Assembly: GCA_903851465.1 (NCBI GenBank)
Contig: CAINOI010000029.1
Span: 1 to 39,114 of the forward strand
Source: an uncultured Bacteroidota bacterium
GTDB taxonomy: Bacteria; Bacteroidota; Bacteroidia; Chitinophagales; Chitinophagaceae
Direction: 5' to 3'
Length of the DNA stretch: 39,114 bases
Shown: positions 25,653-33,897 of the stretch, piece by piece
How positions within the stretch are numbered: position 1 is the stretch's first letter
Layout of the letters: the number at the start of each line of letters is the position of its first letter
Notes under the pieces: generated by a model
The model's database searches: none
The model's input: only the letters and a program-made list of their open reading frames with translations
Told to the model about the DNA's origin: nothing
Position numbers and translations under genes: made by a program

Positions 25653-26450
25653 ATGAATACTTTACAAACTATTATCATTGCCATCATTGAGGGTATCACC
25701 GAATTTTTACCTATCTCTAGTACGGCGCATATGAAATTCGCCAATCCATTTTTGGGTATTGCGGATAGTCCTTTTGTGGACCTCTATGAAATTGTGATAC
25801 AATTTGCTGCAATCCTTTCGGTCGTGGTGATTTATCGTAAGGAATTCTTTAATTTCAAGGACTACCGTTTTTATTTAAAATTAGGCTTAGCAGTGCTGCC
25901 CGCATTGGTTTTTGGCGCCCTACTAAAAAAATACATTGACGCTGTTTTAGATAACCTATGGGTCATTGCAACAGTCATGGTATTAGGTGGTATTGCTCTA
26001 ATATTCATAGATCGATATTTTAAAAAGCAAGTCGAGTCTATAGATCAACAACCAATTCAATTTAAACAAGCATTTTGGGTTGGCTGTTTTCAAGTTTTAG
26101 CGATTGTATTTCCGGGACTAAGCCGAAGTGCGGCCACTATCATTGGTGGCTTAAGCCAAAAGCTAAGTAAAAAGGCTGCTGCAGAATTTTCATTTTTTTT
26201 GGCAGTACCCACTATGCTTGCAGCATCTGCAAAAAGTACATTAGATGTATACCAAGATCATCCAGAAGTATTTGTGACAGACAACTTAATCCATCTTTGC
26301 ATTGGAGGAATCGTGGCCTTTGTGGTGGCACTGATGAGTGTTAAATTCTTTATTCAATTTGTCCAAAAAAGAGGCTTCTCTCTATTTGGTTGGTACCGAA
26401 TTGCTTTAGGCTTAACCATGCTTGCTTGGCTATTCCTTCAAAAAGCCTAA
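25653..26450 (+). CDS. uppP: Undecaprenyl-diphosphatase UppP
   Basis: Dephosphorylates undecaprenyl pyrophosphate so the lipid carrier of cell-wall synthesis is recycled; also linked to bacitracin resistance. 265 aa, about seven to eight membrane segments. The active-site motifs are EGITEFLPISSTAH (13-26, with Glu17 and His26) and PGLSRSAATIIGG, where the usual PGxSRSG glycine is Ala. ATG 25653 is the start; a longer frame would begin in the terminator. The position after ftsX and DUF3098 is typical of Bacteroidota. Confidence 0.95.
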   Translation: MNTLQTIIIAIIEGITEFLPISSTAHMKFANPFLGIADSPFVDLYEIVIQFAAILSVVVIYRKEFFNFKDYRFYLKLGLAVLPALVFGALLKKYIDAVLDNLWVIATVMVLGGIALIFIDRYFKKQVESIDQQPIQFKQAFWVGCFQVLAIVFPGLSRSAATIIGGLSQKLSKKAAAEFSFFLAVPTMLAASAKSTLDVYQDHPEVFVTDNLIHLCIGGIVAFVVALMSVKFFIQFVQKRGFSLFGWYRIALGLTMLAWLFLQKA

Positions 26451-26506
26451 TGGATTTAAAGATAGATTCGCAATTATTCGTATTTTGGGAGTAAACCCCT
26501 TGCAAT

Positions 26507-27817
26507 ATGCAAACCGCATCTAAAAAAGTCATTAATAGTTGGGCCAGGTATGATTGGGCCAACAGTGTATACAGTCTTGTCATCTCTTCTACTATTTTTC
26601 CTGCCTTTTATGAGGCTGTAACTGGAGACGGCAATGAGGCAACTTTAGTTGATAAAGTAACCATTGGACCCTTTGAATTCATCAATACTGCTTTGTACAA
26701 TTATGTATTAGCAATTGCATTTATCATTGTTGCCCTCTTGTCTCCGCTCTTATCATCGATTGCAGATTTCAGAGGGAATAAAAAACAGTTTCTTCGGTTT
26801 TTTTGTTCACTTGGTAGTTTGGCATGTTGTTGTCTTTACTTTTTTGACTCAGCACATATAGGATTAGGATTAACTGCCATGATCATTGCTTGTATTGGCT
26901 TTTGGAGTAGTCTAGTATTTTATAATTCTTATTTACCAGAAATTGCGGCCCCAGAAGACCAAGACCGCGTGAGTGCAAAAGGATTTATGATGGGTTATAT
27001 TGGCGCTGTTATTTTGCAATTAATTTGTTTTGTCTTTGTATTAAAACCAGACTTATTTGGCATAACAGTGGGCAAAGCTTCTCAAATATCTTTTTTATTA
27101 GCCGGTGTATGGTGGTTTGGTTTTGGACATTGGTCCATTTCAAGATTACCTAATAGTGTCAAGAACTTAAAAACAGACCAATCAGATAATATTTTTGTAG
27201 GAGGCTATAAGGAACTACATAAGGTTTGGTTGCAATTAAGAAAAATGCCGGTTTTAGACCGTTTTTTAGGCGCATTCTTCTTTTACAACATGGGTGTGCA
27301 AACAGTCATGTTAGCCGCCACATTGTATGGAAAAAGCGAATTGAATATTCCTACAACTAATTTAATTATTGCTATTTTAATCATTCAATTGGTTGCTATT
27401 CCTGGCGCTATGCTTATGAGTAGAATGGCTGTAAAATTGGGCAATTTTAATACCTTAATGATTGCGGTTTCATTTTGGGTCCTCATTTGTATCATTGGTT
27501 ATTTTGTACCAAGAAACGGAATTGTAGAATTTTATTGTTTAGCAACCATGGTTGGCTTTGTAATGGGTGGAATACAAGCCGTTAGCCGAAGCACTTATGC
27601 TAAACTAATGCCAGAAACAAAAGACACGACCTCCTTCTTTAGTTTTTTTGATGTCACAGAAAAAGTCGCCATTGTCATTGGTATGTTTAGCTTTGGTTTT
27701 ATCATTGAATTAACTGGCTCTCAAAAAAATGCAGTACTTGGATTGTGCGTATTTTTTATCATTGGTTTAATTTTATTGTATAGAACTTCGCTAAAAAATA
27801 AGCATGCAAATTTATAG
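26507..27817 (+). CDS. Atg22-like MFS transporter
   Basis: 436-aa integral membrane protein with about 12 membrane segments. The opening motif NSWARYDWANSVYSLVISSTIFPAFY and the first-half YNSYLPEIA and GGIQAVSRSTYAKLMPE segments are those of the UMF1/Atg22-type major facilitator group found in Bacteroidota. The substrate is not known; amino-acid efflux is a precedent from yeast Atg22 only. Its 3' end overlaps the next gene by 14 bases, so the two are probably translationally coupled. Confidence 0.85.
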   Translation: MQTASKKVINSWARYDWANSVYSLVISSTIFPAFYEAVTGDGNEATLVDKVTIGPFEFINTALYNYVLAIAFIIVALLSPLLSSIADFRGNKKQFLRFFCSLGSLACCCLYFFDSAHIGLGLTAMIIACIGFWSSLVFYNSYLPEIAAPEDQDRVSAKGFMMGYIGAVILQLICFVFVLKPDLFGITVGKASQISFLLAGVWWFGFGHWSISRLPNSVKNLKTDQSDNIFVGGYKELHKVWLQLRKMPVLDRFLGAFFFYNMGVQTVMLAATLYGKSELNIPTTNLIIAILIIQLVAIPGAMLMSRMAVKLGNFNTLMIAVSFWVLICIIGYFVPRNGIVEFYCLATMVGFVMGGIQAVSRSTYAKLMPETKDTTSFFSFFDVTEKVAIVIGMFSFGFIIELTGSQKNAVLGLCVFFIIGLILLYRTSLKNKHANL

Positions 27818-28673
27818 TATCCATACAGGCAATTTTAAACTCGATGGGGGTGCGATGTTTGGTGTTGTCCCTAAATCTATTTGGAATAAGACTAACCCAG
27901 CAGACGAAAATAATTTATGTACTTGGGCTTTAAGATGCCTGTTAGTTGTATCAGGAGATCGTACCATTTTAATTGATACAGGCATGGGCAATAAGCAAGA
28001 TGCGAAATTCTTTAGCCATTACCAACCAAGTGAAACCAAGACAATTAAAGAAGCATTGGCGCAACATGGTTTTAAACCAGAAGACATAACAGACGTGCTA
28101 TTAACACATTTACACTTTGACCATGTAGGTGGTGCAGTAGATCATGAAAACGATAAACTCAAATTGGCTTTACCCAATGCTACTTATTGGGTGAGTGCGC
28201 CCCATTGGGAAACCGCGATACGACCAAACAGAAGAGAAAAAGCAAGCTTCTTAAAAGAAAATATCATGCCATTGATGGAAAGTGGTCAATTGAAATTGAT
28301 TGAAATCCCTCCCTTTAAAAGCGATACTAGTTTACAAGAAATCCATTTTGCAGAAAACATTAGTTGTATTGTAGTCAATGGCCATACACAGGGAATGCTA
28401 TTACCTAAAATTCAATATGGTGCAAACCAGATTGTATATATGGCAGACTTATTGCCTTCTGTTGGACACTTACCTATCCCCTTTGTAATGGGCTATGATA
28501 TGCAACCTCTTTTTACACTCAACGAAAAAGAAATCTTCTTAAATGAGGCATGTAGCAAAAACTATACTTTATTTTTTGAACATGACGCTGTCAATGAATG
28601 TTGTGATTTACATATGACAGAAAAAGGAATTAGAGCAAATAATTGCTTTCCTATAGATCGCTTGAAAAGTTAG
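27804..28673 (+). CDS. MBL-fold metallo-hydrolase
   Basis: 289 aa with the di-metal motif THLHFDH (101-107: His102, His104, Asp106, His107), preceded by ILIDTGMG and followed by the third-site His in NGHTQGM, Asp in MADLLPS and His in FFEHD. The layout matches the class B3-/lactonase-like hydrolase group, not a named beta-lactamase. No signal peptide. Substrate unknown; lactone or ester hydrolysis is the family precedent. It overlaps the upstream transporter. Confidence 0.85.
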   Translation: MQIYSIHTGNFKLDGGAMFGVVPKSIWNKTNPADENNLCTWALRCLLVVSGDRTILIDTGMGNKQDAKFFSHYQPSETKTIKEALAQHGFKPEDITDVLLTHLHFDHVGGAVDHENDKLKLALPNATYWVSAPHWETAIRPNRREKASFLKENIMPLMESGQLKLIEIPPFKSDTSLQEIHFAENISCIVVNGHTQGMLLPKIQYGANQIVYMADLLPSVGHLPIPFVMGYDMQPLFTLNEKEIFLNEACSKNYTLFFEHDAVNECCDLHMTEKGIRANNCFPIDRLKS

Positions 28674-28742
28674 CGCTTAATTTGAATCTAAAAAGTGACC
28701 TGAAGCAAAAAAATTAAATGCCTGTTGATGCATGGTCTATTG

Positions 28743-29534
28743 TTATTCAATCAAGGCGGTCAAAGGATACCTTAACCCTTCATAGCTTTTCATATCTACT
28801 TTAATAGTACCTACGATAATGGGCGTTTCAATTCTAATTGGAATGTGGTTCTCGTCGTCTGTAACCCATATGGTCATGTGTTCTCCGCCTTCAAACATTG
28901 ACCCCTTTACTAGCAAAGGTGCAATCTTAATGGCTTTAAATTTTCCAAATCTTGTTTGAATAATTTCTTTACCTAAATATTTAAAATAGGATGGGAATAA
29001 CTCATTGTCAAGGAAAAAATTTAAGTACACTTTCTCGTTGACTTGTAAATTTTTAAAATCTAAATTTCTTGCAGCATACACAGCACTTATAACATCAAAT
29101 GTACAATCTGCCGATTTAAACGATTGCCCTTTCTGGGTAGTGACTTCGTTGGATTTTTGATTGAATGTAAGGGTTTGATTTTGATGAAATGATCCTTCAT
29201 TGATGCTCCTAGTGAAAAAATAGGGCAATAATGTTTTACTGTCCACTATTGACTCATATTTATCTCGCACTTTAAAAATCCAATCATACCTGCGATTGGA
29301 ATTGCCGATTGCAGTAAAAGTATAGGCTGCCTCCCCTTCCCATTTAGAAGGCATGATTGTAAATTGAGCGTCACCTGCATTGACATATAAGCCTATCACA
29401 TTGTAAAAAATAGTGTAAGTGATTTTTTCACCAGTATTAAATGAAGTATTGGATTGATTACATATCTCTTTAGTCTGTTTTGGCAGCACAGTTAATAAAG
29501 TGGCCATCCAAATTTGAAAGAGGTATAAAAACAT
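28743..29534 (-). CDS. DUF3108 domain protein, exported
   Basis: 263 aa. A weak signal-like N-terminus (LYLFQIWMATLLTVL) is followed by the DUF3108 pattern: FNTGEKITYTIFYNVIGLYVNAGDAQF, an all-beta body, and late WVTDDENHIPIRIETPIIVGTIKVDM. The family is periplasmic and of unknown function. ATG 29534 is used; Met10 is an alternative. It lies 22 nt after the flippase-like gene on the same strand, suggesting a shared envelope role. Confidence 0.82.
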   Translation of the reverse strand: MFLYLFQIWMATLLTVLPKQTKEICNQSNTSFNTGEKITYTIFYNVIGLYVNAGDAQFTIMPSKWEGEAAYTFTAIGNSNRRYDWIFKVRDKYESIVDSKTLLPYFFTRSINEGSFHQNQTLTFNQKSNEVTTQKGQSFKSADCTFDVISAVYAARNLDFKNLQVNEKVYLNFFLDNELFPSYFKYLGKEIIQTRFGKFKAIKIAPLLVKGSMFEGGEHMTIWVTDDENHIPIRIETPIIVGTIKVDMKSYEGLRYPLTALIE

Positions 29535-29556
29535 GATGGAGATATTGATTATAAAT

Positions 29557-30474
29557 TTATCGCTTTAATCTAAAACCAAGTAATAAAAACGCACCCAAGA
29601 TAGAAGGGATCAAAAAATTAACAACCCATATTAAGGTGGTTAATGCGATAAGCATGATGTCGTTCTGATAAAATGGCGCTATTAATAATAAAAATAGTTG
29701 CCCACGAATGACTAAGTCAGTCAAACTAATGGCAGGTATCATACTCAGAAAAAACAATAAAGCCATGACAGCTATGCTTAAATCCAGCCAGCTGACTGGT
29801 AAAGCTAGCATTTGAGCAGCCCAATTGTACTGCATGAGGTAAATGCTATAACGAGCCAGTGCAAGTGCTAGCAATTTCCATTTTAAGGAAATAGGAATTT
29901 GCAAGAGATTCAATTTGGATAACCACCCTTTTAAGGGCTGATTGTAAAAAAACAAAAATAATGCAAGACATCCGCCCAAAGGTGCAACCCATTTTAACCA
30001 TGGTAAAAAAGGCAGGTTCCAAAATAAGGCAACACATCCAAAACATATTGTCATTATAATTTGCGCATAAGAGGCCCAGGCCATTTGTGTTATGCCTTTC
30101 AACTTTGTTCCAGGTGCTAAAAATAAAGTTCTACCAACATAGTCACCAGATCTTGCAGGTGTAAAAAATGAAAAAGCCTGTCCAACCAGCACAGCCCTAA
30201 GCGCTTGTAAAGTGTTAAACTTATTTGTGGATGCAATGACTGATTTCCATTTAATGGCTTCGATGGTATAATTAAAAGTCAATAAACAACCCATAAGCGT
30301 CCAGGCTGTCCAATGAATTTTAGCCAATTGTAGTTTTAAATCTGCCCCATACTGATGTAGATTTTCATTTTGCAATACCTTATTGTAGATCGCTATAGCA
30401 CAAATGACAAATAAGATGAATCCAATCAATTTATTTCCAATAGAAAGCAATGGTTTAAGTTTACTCGAATTCAT
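29557..30474 (-). CDS. Flippase-like membrane protein (LPG synthase TM / UPF0104 family)
   Basis: 305-aa protein with about eight membrane segments. The segment ALRAVLVGQAFSFFTPARSGDYVGR is the family hallmark (G..f....PgRaGe..r) of lysylphosphatidylglycerol-synthase-type membrane domains found in lipid or glycan handling proteins. No catalytic aminoacyl-transferase domain follows, so it is not itself MprF. ATG 30474 is preferred; a longer frame starts at a TTG lying inside the -7 box (30488-30481). Divergent to ruvC across 47 bases. Confidence 0.78.
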   Translation of the reverse strand: MNSSKLKPLLSIGNKLIGFILFVICAIAIYNKVLQNENLHQYGADLKLQLAKIHWTAWTLMGCLLTFNYTIEAIKWKSVIASTNKFNTLQALRAVLVGQAFSFFTPARSGDYVGRTLFLAPGTKLKGITQMAWASYAQIIMTICFGCVALFWNLPFLPWLKWVAPLGGCLALFLFFYNQPLKGWLSKLNLLQIPISLKWKLLALALARYSIYLMQYNWAAQMLALPVSWLDLSIAVMALLFFLSMIPAISLTDLVIRGQLFLLLIAPFYQNDIMLIALTTLIWVVNFLIPSILGAFLLLGFRLKR

Positions 30475-30480
30475 ATTTTG

Positions 30481-30488
30481 CAAAGATC
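30481..30488 (-). promoter_or_regulatory. Candidate -7 box for the flippase-like gene
   Basis: GATCTTTG on the minus strand, one mismatch to TAnnTTTG, ends 6 nt before ATG 30474, implying a very short leader. Confidence 0.35.
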
Positions 30489-30508
30489 GTATTTTGAAGG
30501 GATATCTG

Positions 30509-30516
30509 TAACTTTA
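30509..30516 (+). promoter_or_regulatory. Candidate -7 box for ruvC
   Basis: TAACTTTA, one mismatch to TAnnTTTG, ends 5 nt before ATG 30522. A TTTTG at 30492-30496 is too close (12 nt) for a normal -33. Confidence 0.4.
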
Positions 30517-30521
30517 TACCT

Positions 30522-31079
30522 ATGTCAAAAACACCCATTATATTAGGTATTGATCCTGGAACGCAAATACTAGGTTATGCTGTTTTACAAGGTGGTGTTC
30601 AGCCTAAAATCATCATGATGGATGTGCTTAAATTGACAAAGGAAAAGGATATCTATGCAAGACTACAGATGATTCATGCAAAGATTATTGAACTAATGGA
30701 AACATATAGTCCAGCACATTTTGCAATCGAAGCCCCCTTTTTTGGAAAGAATGTACAGAGTATGTTAAAACTAGGAAGAGCACAGGGTGTTGCCATTGCA
30801 GCTGCGATGCATTATAATACCCCTGTTACAGAATATGCCCCTAAAAAAGTAAAGCAATCCATTACAGGAAATGGCAATGCCGATAAAGATATGGTATGGA
30901 AAATGCTAGAACGCGTTTTAAATGTAAAAGAAAAACCTAAACATTACGATGCCACAGATGCACTTGCCGTAGCATTATGCCATTGGCATCAAATTAATCG
31001 ACCAGTCATTAGTACTGGAAAGGGCTTAAAAGGTTGGGATGATTTTATTCAAAAAAATCCAGCGAGGTTAAAAAAATAA
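30522..31079 (+). CDS. ruvC: Holliday junction resolvase RuvC
   Basis: Endonuclease resolving recombination junctions. RNase-H-like acidic residues: Asp11 in GIDPGT, Glu70 in AIEAPFFG, Asp143 and Asp146 in HYDATDALAVA. 185 aa with a basic tail. The 3' side (31080-31179) is a 100-nt gap with only a weak hairpin (31149-31161). Confidence 0.95.
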   Translation: MSKTPIILGIDPGTQILGYAVLQGGVQPKIIMMDVLKLTKEKDIYARLQMIHAKIIELMETYSPAHFAIEAPFFGKNVQSMLKLGRAQGVAIAAAMHYNTPVTEYAPKKVKQSITGNGNADKDMVWKMLERVLNVKEKPKHYDATDALAVALCHWHQINRPVISTGKGLKGWDDFIQKNPARLKK

Positions 31080-31179
31080 GAAAAGTTTAAAGAGGAAGCC
31101 AAATTAAAGGATGACCTCTGTTTCAAGGTAATCGCAATAACATTAAGAATCGCTAAGCGATCCTATTTGCCTAAAATGA

Positions 31180-31572
31180 TTAAGTTAATTTAGCAATAAT
31201 CGCCTCTTGTATTGCAATCAATTCTGCTTTAGACAATTGCAATTTTGGATTGGAGAAATTAAGGTCTTCTGCTTGATTGATTGGGATCAAATGCAAATGT
31301 GCATGAGGTACTTCTAATCCTACAGTCACCATAGCTACTCGATTACATGGGAAACTATCCTCAATTGCTTTTGCGATGGGCTTTGCAAACACCAATAACT
31401 CAGATAGGTAATTATCTGGCAGGTCAAATACTTTATCCACCTCTATTTTAGGTACCACCAATACATGCCCTTTTTGCAAAGGGAAAATATCCAAGAATGC
31501 AAAGCATAGGTCGTTTTCTGCAATCTTATAAGCAGGTATTTCACCTTGTATTATTTTTGAAAAAATAGTCAT
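31180..31572 (-). CDS. HIT family nucleotide hydrolase/transferase
   Basis: 130 aa, normal for a single HIT domain. The histidine triad HAHLHL has His90, His92 and His94, following NRVAMVTVGLEVP. N-terminal FSKIIQGEIPAYKIAE and FLDIFPLQKGHVLVVPK are typical of Hint-like enzymes that hydrolyse AMP-linked compounds. Gene lies 19 nt after greA, same strand. Confidence 0.93.
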   Translation of the reverse strand: MTIFSKIIQGEIPAYKIAENDLCFAFLDIFPLQKGHVLVVPKIEVDKVFDLPDNYLSELLVFAKPIAKAIEDSFPCNRVAMVTVGLEVPHAHLHLIPINQAEDLNFSNPKLQLSKAELIAIQEAIIAKLT

Positions 31573-31591
31573 GGAAAATTAGAAAGTGCTA

Positions 31592-32068
31592 TTAAATGGT
31601 AATATTGTCAATGCTAAATTTCATCACACCATTAGGTGCTTGAACTTCTGCCGTATCCCCAATTTTTTTACCAATCAATCCTTTCCCAATTGGAGAAGAC
31701 GCAGAGATTTTACCCGCTTTTAAATCAGCTTCTTTCTCCCCTACCAACTGATAAGTAACTGTTTTTTTTGTCGCTAAGTTGGTGATTGTCACCTTAGTCA
31801 ATATGGTCACTTTGCTTGTGTCAATGGTACTAGTGTCTACAATCTTTGCATTTGATACTGCTACCTCTAATTGCTTGATTTTAGATTCCAACATGCCCTG
31901 CGCTTCTTTCGCTGCATCATACTCAGCATTTTCTTTTAAGTCCCCTTTTTCCCTTGCTTCTGCAATCGCTCTTGATGCCGCTGGACGATCAATAGATTTC
32001 ATGCGTTGTAATTCCTCACGCATTTTATCAAAAGTCTCTTGGGTTACATATACGTTTGTTTCGCTCAT
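31592..32068 (-). CDS. greA: Transcription elongation factor GreA
   Basis: Rescues backtracked RNA polymerase by stimulating transcript cleavage. 158 aa: N-terminal coiled coil (about 1-75) with the tip acidic segment LKENAEYDAAKE, then the FKBP-like domain ending with IGKGLIGKKIGD...PNGVMKFSI. ATG 32068 (MSETNVYVTQ) is the start; a longer frame to 32104 adds 12 non-conserved residues. Confidence 0.95.
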   Translation of the reverse strand: MSETNVYVTQETFDKMREELQRMKSIDRPAASRAIAEAREKGDLKENAEYDAAKEAQGMLESKIKQLEVAVSNAKIVDTSTIDTSKVTILTKVTITNLATKKTVTYQLVGEKEADLKAGKISASSPIGKGLIGKKIGDTAEVQAPNGVMKFSIDNITI

Positions 32069-32143
32069 ACCTTCTGTTTTATATAAAAAAATACAACGCC
32101 ACATAATTGGAGCGTTGCATGATACAAAGATATCATATTAGGG

Positions 32144-33082
32144 TCAAATGACCCCTAATTTTTCTAATAGGATCTTGGACATCTTATAATAAGCCTCATG
32201 GCTATAACCTGCTATATGGGGTGTTAAAATGAAGTTTGGAAGGGCCATTAAAGCCTCCAAATTGGTTTTTTCGGCTTGATGATAGCTGTCTAATCGTTCA
32301 TTTTCAAGAACATCCAACCCTGCTCCTCTAATTAGTTGATGCTGAAGGGCTTCAAGCAATGCCTGGTTGGATGTGACTCCGCCCCTACAAGTGCTGATAA
32401 AATAGGGTTGTTGTTTTAATTGCTCAAAAAAACGGGTATTTGCAAAATGCTTTGTCAAAGTCGTTAATGGGAGGTGCAGGGAAATCACTTCAGCTTCTTG
32501 TTGGATGGTTTCCAATTGGACCATTTTGGCTTGTGGAAATTGCTGAAATCCCAAAGCTCCAGGATGGATATCATGCGCTAAAATCGTTACACCAAATCCT
32601 GTCAATACTTTTGCAAATGCCGAACCTGTGTGACCAAATCCGATGATGCCCACTTTTTTTCCAGTCAATTCATCTCCACGATTTTCATCCCTAATCCATT
32701 GACCCATTTTTATTTCACCATAAGCTTGGTGAATGCGATGCATTAGGTTCAATAACAATCCCAAACTATGTTCACCAACAGCGGTACAATTTCCTTCTGG
32801 ACTACTCACACAAAGAATGCCTTTAGACTCCGCCAATTCGGTATCAATTAATTCCATCCCACTTCCCAAGCGTCCAATCCATTTTAATGCCTTTGCTGCT
32901 TCAATGATTTTTGAATCAATTTTTAATCTAGTGGTAACTATCAATCCAATGGCATCTGAAATTTGCAGACTCAGTTGATCATAGCTCATAGTAGGTTCAT
33001 AACAAATTTCAAAACCTTTTTGCTCTAGGGTTGCTAATAAAAAAGGATGCACCGCTGCCGTTACAATAACTTTATTAGACAT
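32144..33082 (-). CDS. D-2-hydroxyacid dehydrogenase (SerA-like)
   Basis: NAD-dependent dehydrogenase of 312 aa. NAD loop GFGHTG (148-153) in [11 protein letters not shown], catalytic Arg233 in STCRGGVT, Glu in GLDVLENE (about 260) and His289 in TPHIAG. The length is that of the short family (phosphoglycerate/hydroxyacid dehydrogenases lacking an ACT domain). Substrate cannot be set; 3-phosphoglycerate or another 2-hydroxyacid is possible. It lies 3 nt after rsmA. Confidence 0.88.
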   Translation of the reverse strand: MSNKVIVTAAVHPFLLATLEQKGFEICYEPTMSYDQLSLQISDAIGLIVTTRLKIDSKIIEAAKALKWIGRLGSGMELIDTELAESKGILCVSSPEGNCTAVGEHSLGLLLNLMHRIHQAYGEIKMGQWIRDENRGDELTGKKVGIIGFGHTGSAFAKVLTGFGVTILAHDIHPGALGFQQFPQAKMVQLETIQQEAEVISLHLPLTTLTKHFANTRFFEQLKQQPYFISTCRGGVTSNQALLEALQHQLIRGAGLDVLENERLDSYHQAEKTNLEALMALPNFILTPHIAGYSHEAYYKMSKILLEKLGVI

Positions 33083-33085
33083 AGA

Positions 33086-33847
33086 TTAAGGATTATGCAT
33101 TTTAAAAGTAAGATCTGCAAAGTCTTGATAGGTCAAGTTTTCGGCTCTCTTTGTAAAAATAGGATCTTGTAATTGCTCGGTTGTGAAATAAGGCTTCAAT
33201 GGATTTCTCAACATTTTACGACGTTGACCAAATGCCATTTTTACAATATGGTAGAAACTTTTTAAAGAACTAAATTCAGGAAAGTTTGCTTTTCTTTTTA
33301 AACGAATTACTCCACTCATGACATTAGGTGGTGGCGTAAATGCCGAAGGGGGTACATCAAATAAATAGTCCACTTCGTAAAAAGCTTGGGTTAGTACACT
33401 TAATATCCCATAAGCTTTCGAATGCGGCTTCGCAGCAATTCTTTCTGCTACTTCTTTTTGAAACATTCCAATCATCACAGGCACTTGTTCTTTCCAGTCC
33501 AACACCCTAAAGACGATTTGTGTGGAAATATTATAAGGGAAATTACCAATGAGTGTAAATTGACCTTCGAAAGGAATAGCCGTTTCTAAAAAATCTTCGT
33601 TGATGATTTTGCCCTCCAATTGAGGATAGGTATGAAGTAGATAGGCCACTTTTTCACGATCCAATTCCACCGCTTTAAATGCTTTTGTGGGTAGGTCTAA
33701 AATATGCTGTGTTAGAGCGCCTGCTCCAGGACCTATTTCCAATAACTGGTCAATAGGCCCATCCTCAAGGGCAGCTTTTATTTGTAAACAAATTTGGACA
33801 TCGTTTAGAAAGTGTTGACCCAATGACTTTTTAAGGGTGTATTGCAT
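33086..33847 (-). CDS. rsmA: 16S rRNA dimethyltransferase RsmA (KsgA)
   Basis: Dimethylates A1518 and A1519 of 16S rRNA during small-subunit maturation. KKSLGQHFL at the N-terminus, the SAM loop LEIGPGAGALT (36-46), and NFPY (102-105) where NLPY is usual, then VPPSAFTPPPNVMSGVIRL and FGQRRKMLRN. 253 aa. The -7 box TAACTTTG (33859-33852) ends 4 nt before its ATG, so the mRNA is probably leaderless. Divergent to pdxA. Confidence 0.96.
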   Translation of the reverse strand: MQYTLKKSLGQHFLNDVQICLQIKAALEDGPIDQLLEIGPGAGALTQHILDLPTKAFKAVELDREKVAYLLHTYPQLEGKIINEDFLETAIPFEGQFTLIGNFPYNISTQIVFRVLDWKEQVPVMIGMFQKEVAERIAAKPHSKAYGILSVLTQAFYEVDYLFDVPPSAFTPPPNVMSGVIRLKRKANFPEFSSLKSFYHIVKMAFGQRRKMLRNPLKPYFTTEQLQDPIFTKRAENLTYQDFADLTFKMHNP

Positions 33848-33851
33848 GTAG

Positions 33852-33859
33852 CAAAGTTA
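33852..33859 (-). promoter_or_regulatory. -7 box for rsmA
   Basis: TAACTTTG on the minus strand is a full match to TAnnTTTG, with only 4 nt before ATG 33847. Confidence 0.5.
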
Positions 33860-33871
33860 GGTTTTTGTGCG

Positions 33872-33879
33872 TACTTTTA
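33872..33879 (+). promoter_or_regulatory. Candidate -7 box for pdxA
   Basis: TACTTTTA, one mismatch, ends 18 nt before ATG 33898 and excludes the longer frame starting at TTG 33865 upstream of it. Confidence 0.4.
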
Positions 33880-33897
33880 CACCCTAATCAACTGGAT

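Noticed and set aside
27804..28673. Metallo-beta-lactamase (antibiotic resistance)
   Set aside because: Only the common fold motif THLHFDH is present; there is no signal peptide and the layout fits generic hydrolases or lactonases.
31080..31179. Possible terminator between convergent ruvC and HIT genes (atcgct/agcgat at 31149-31161)
   Set aside because: The stem closes to about 5 bp with a 3-nt loop and has no T run on either strand.
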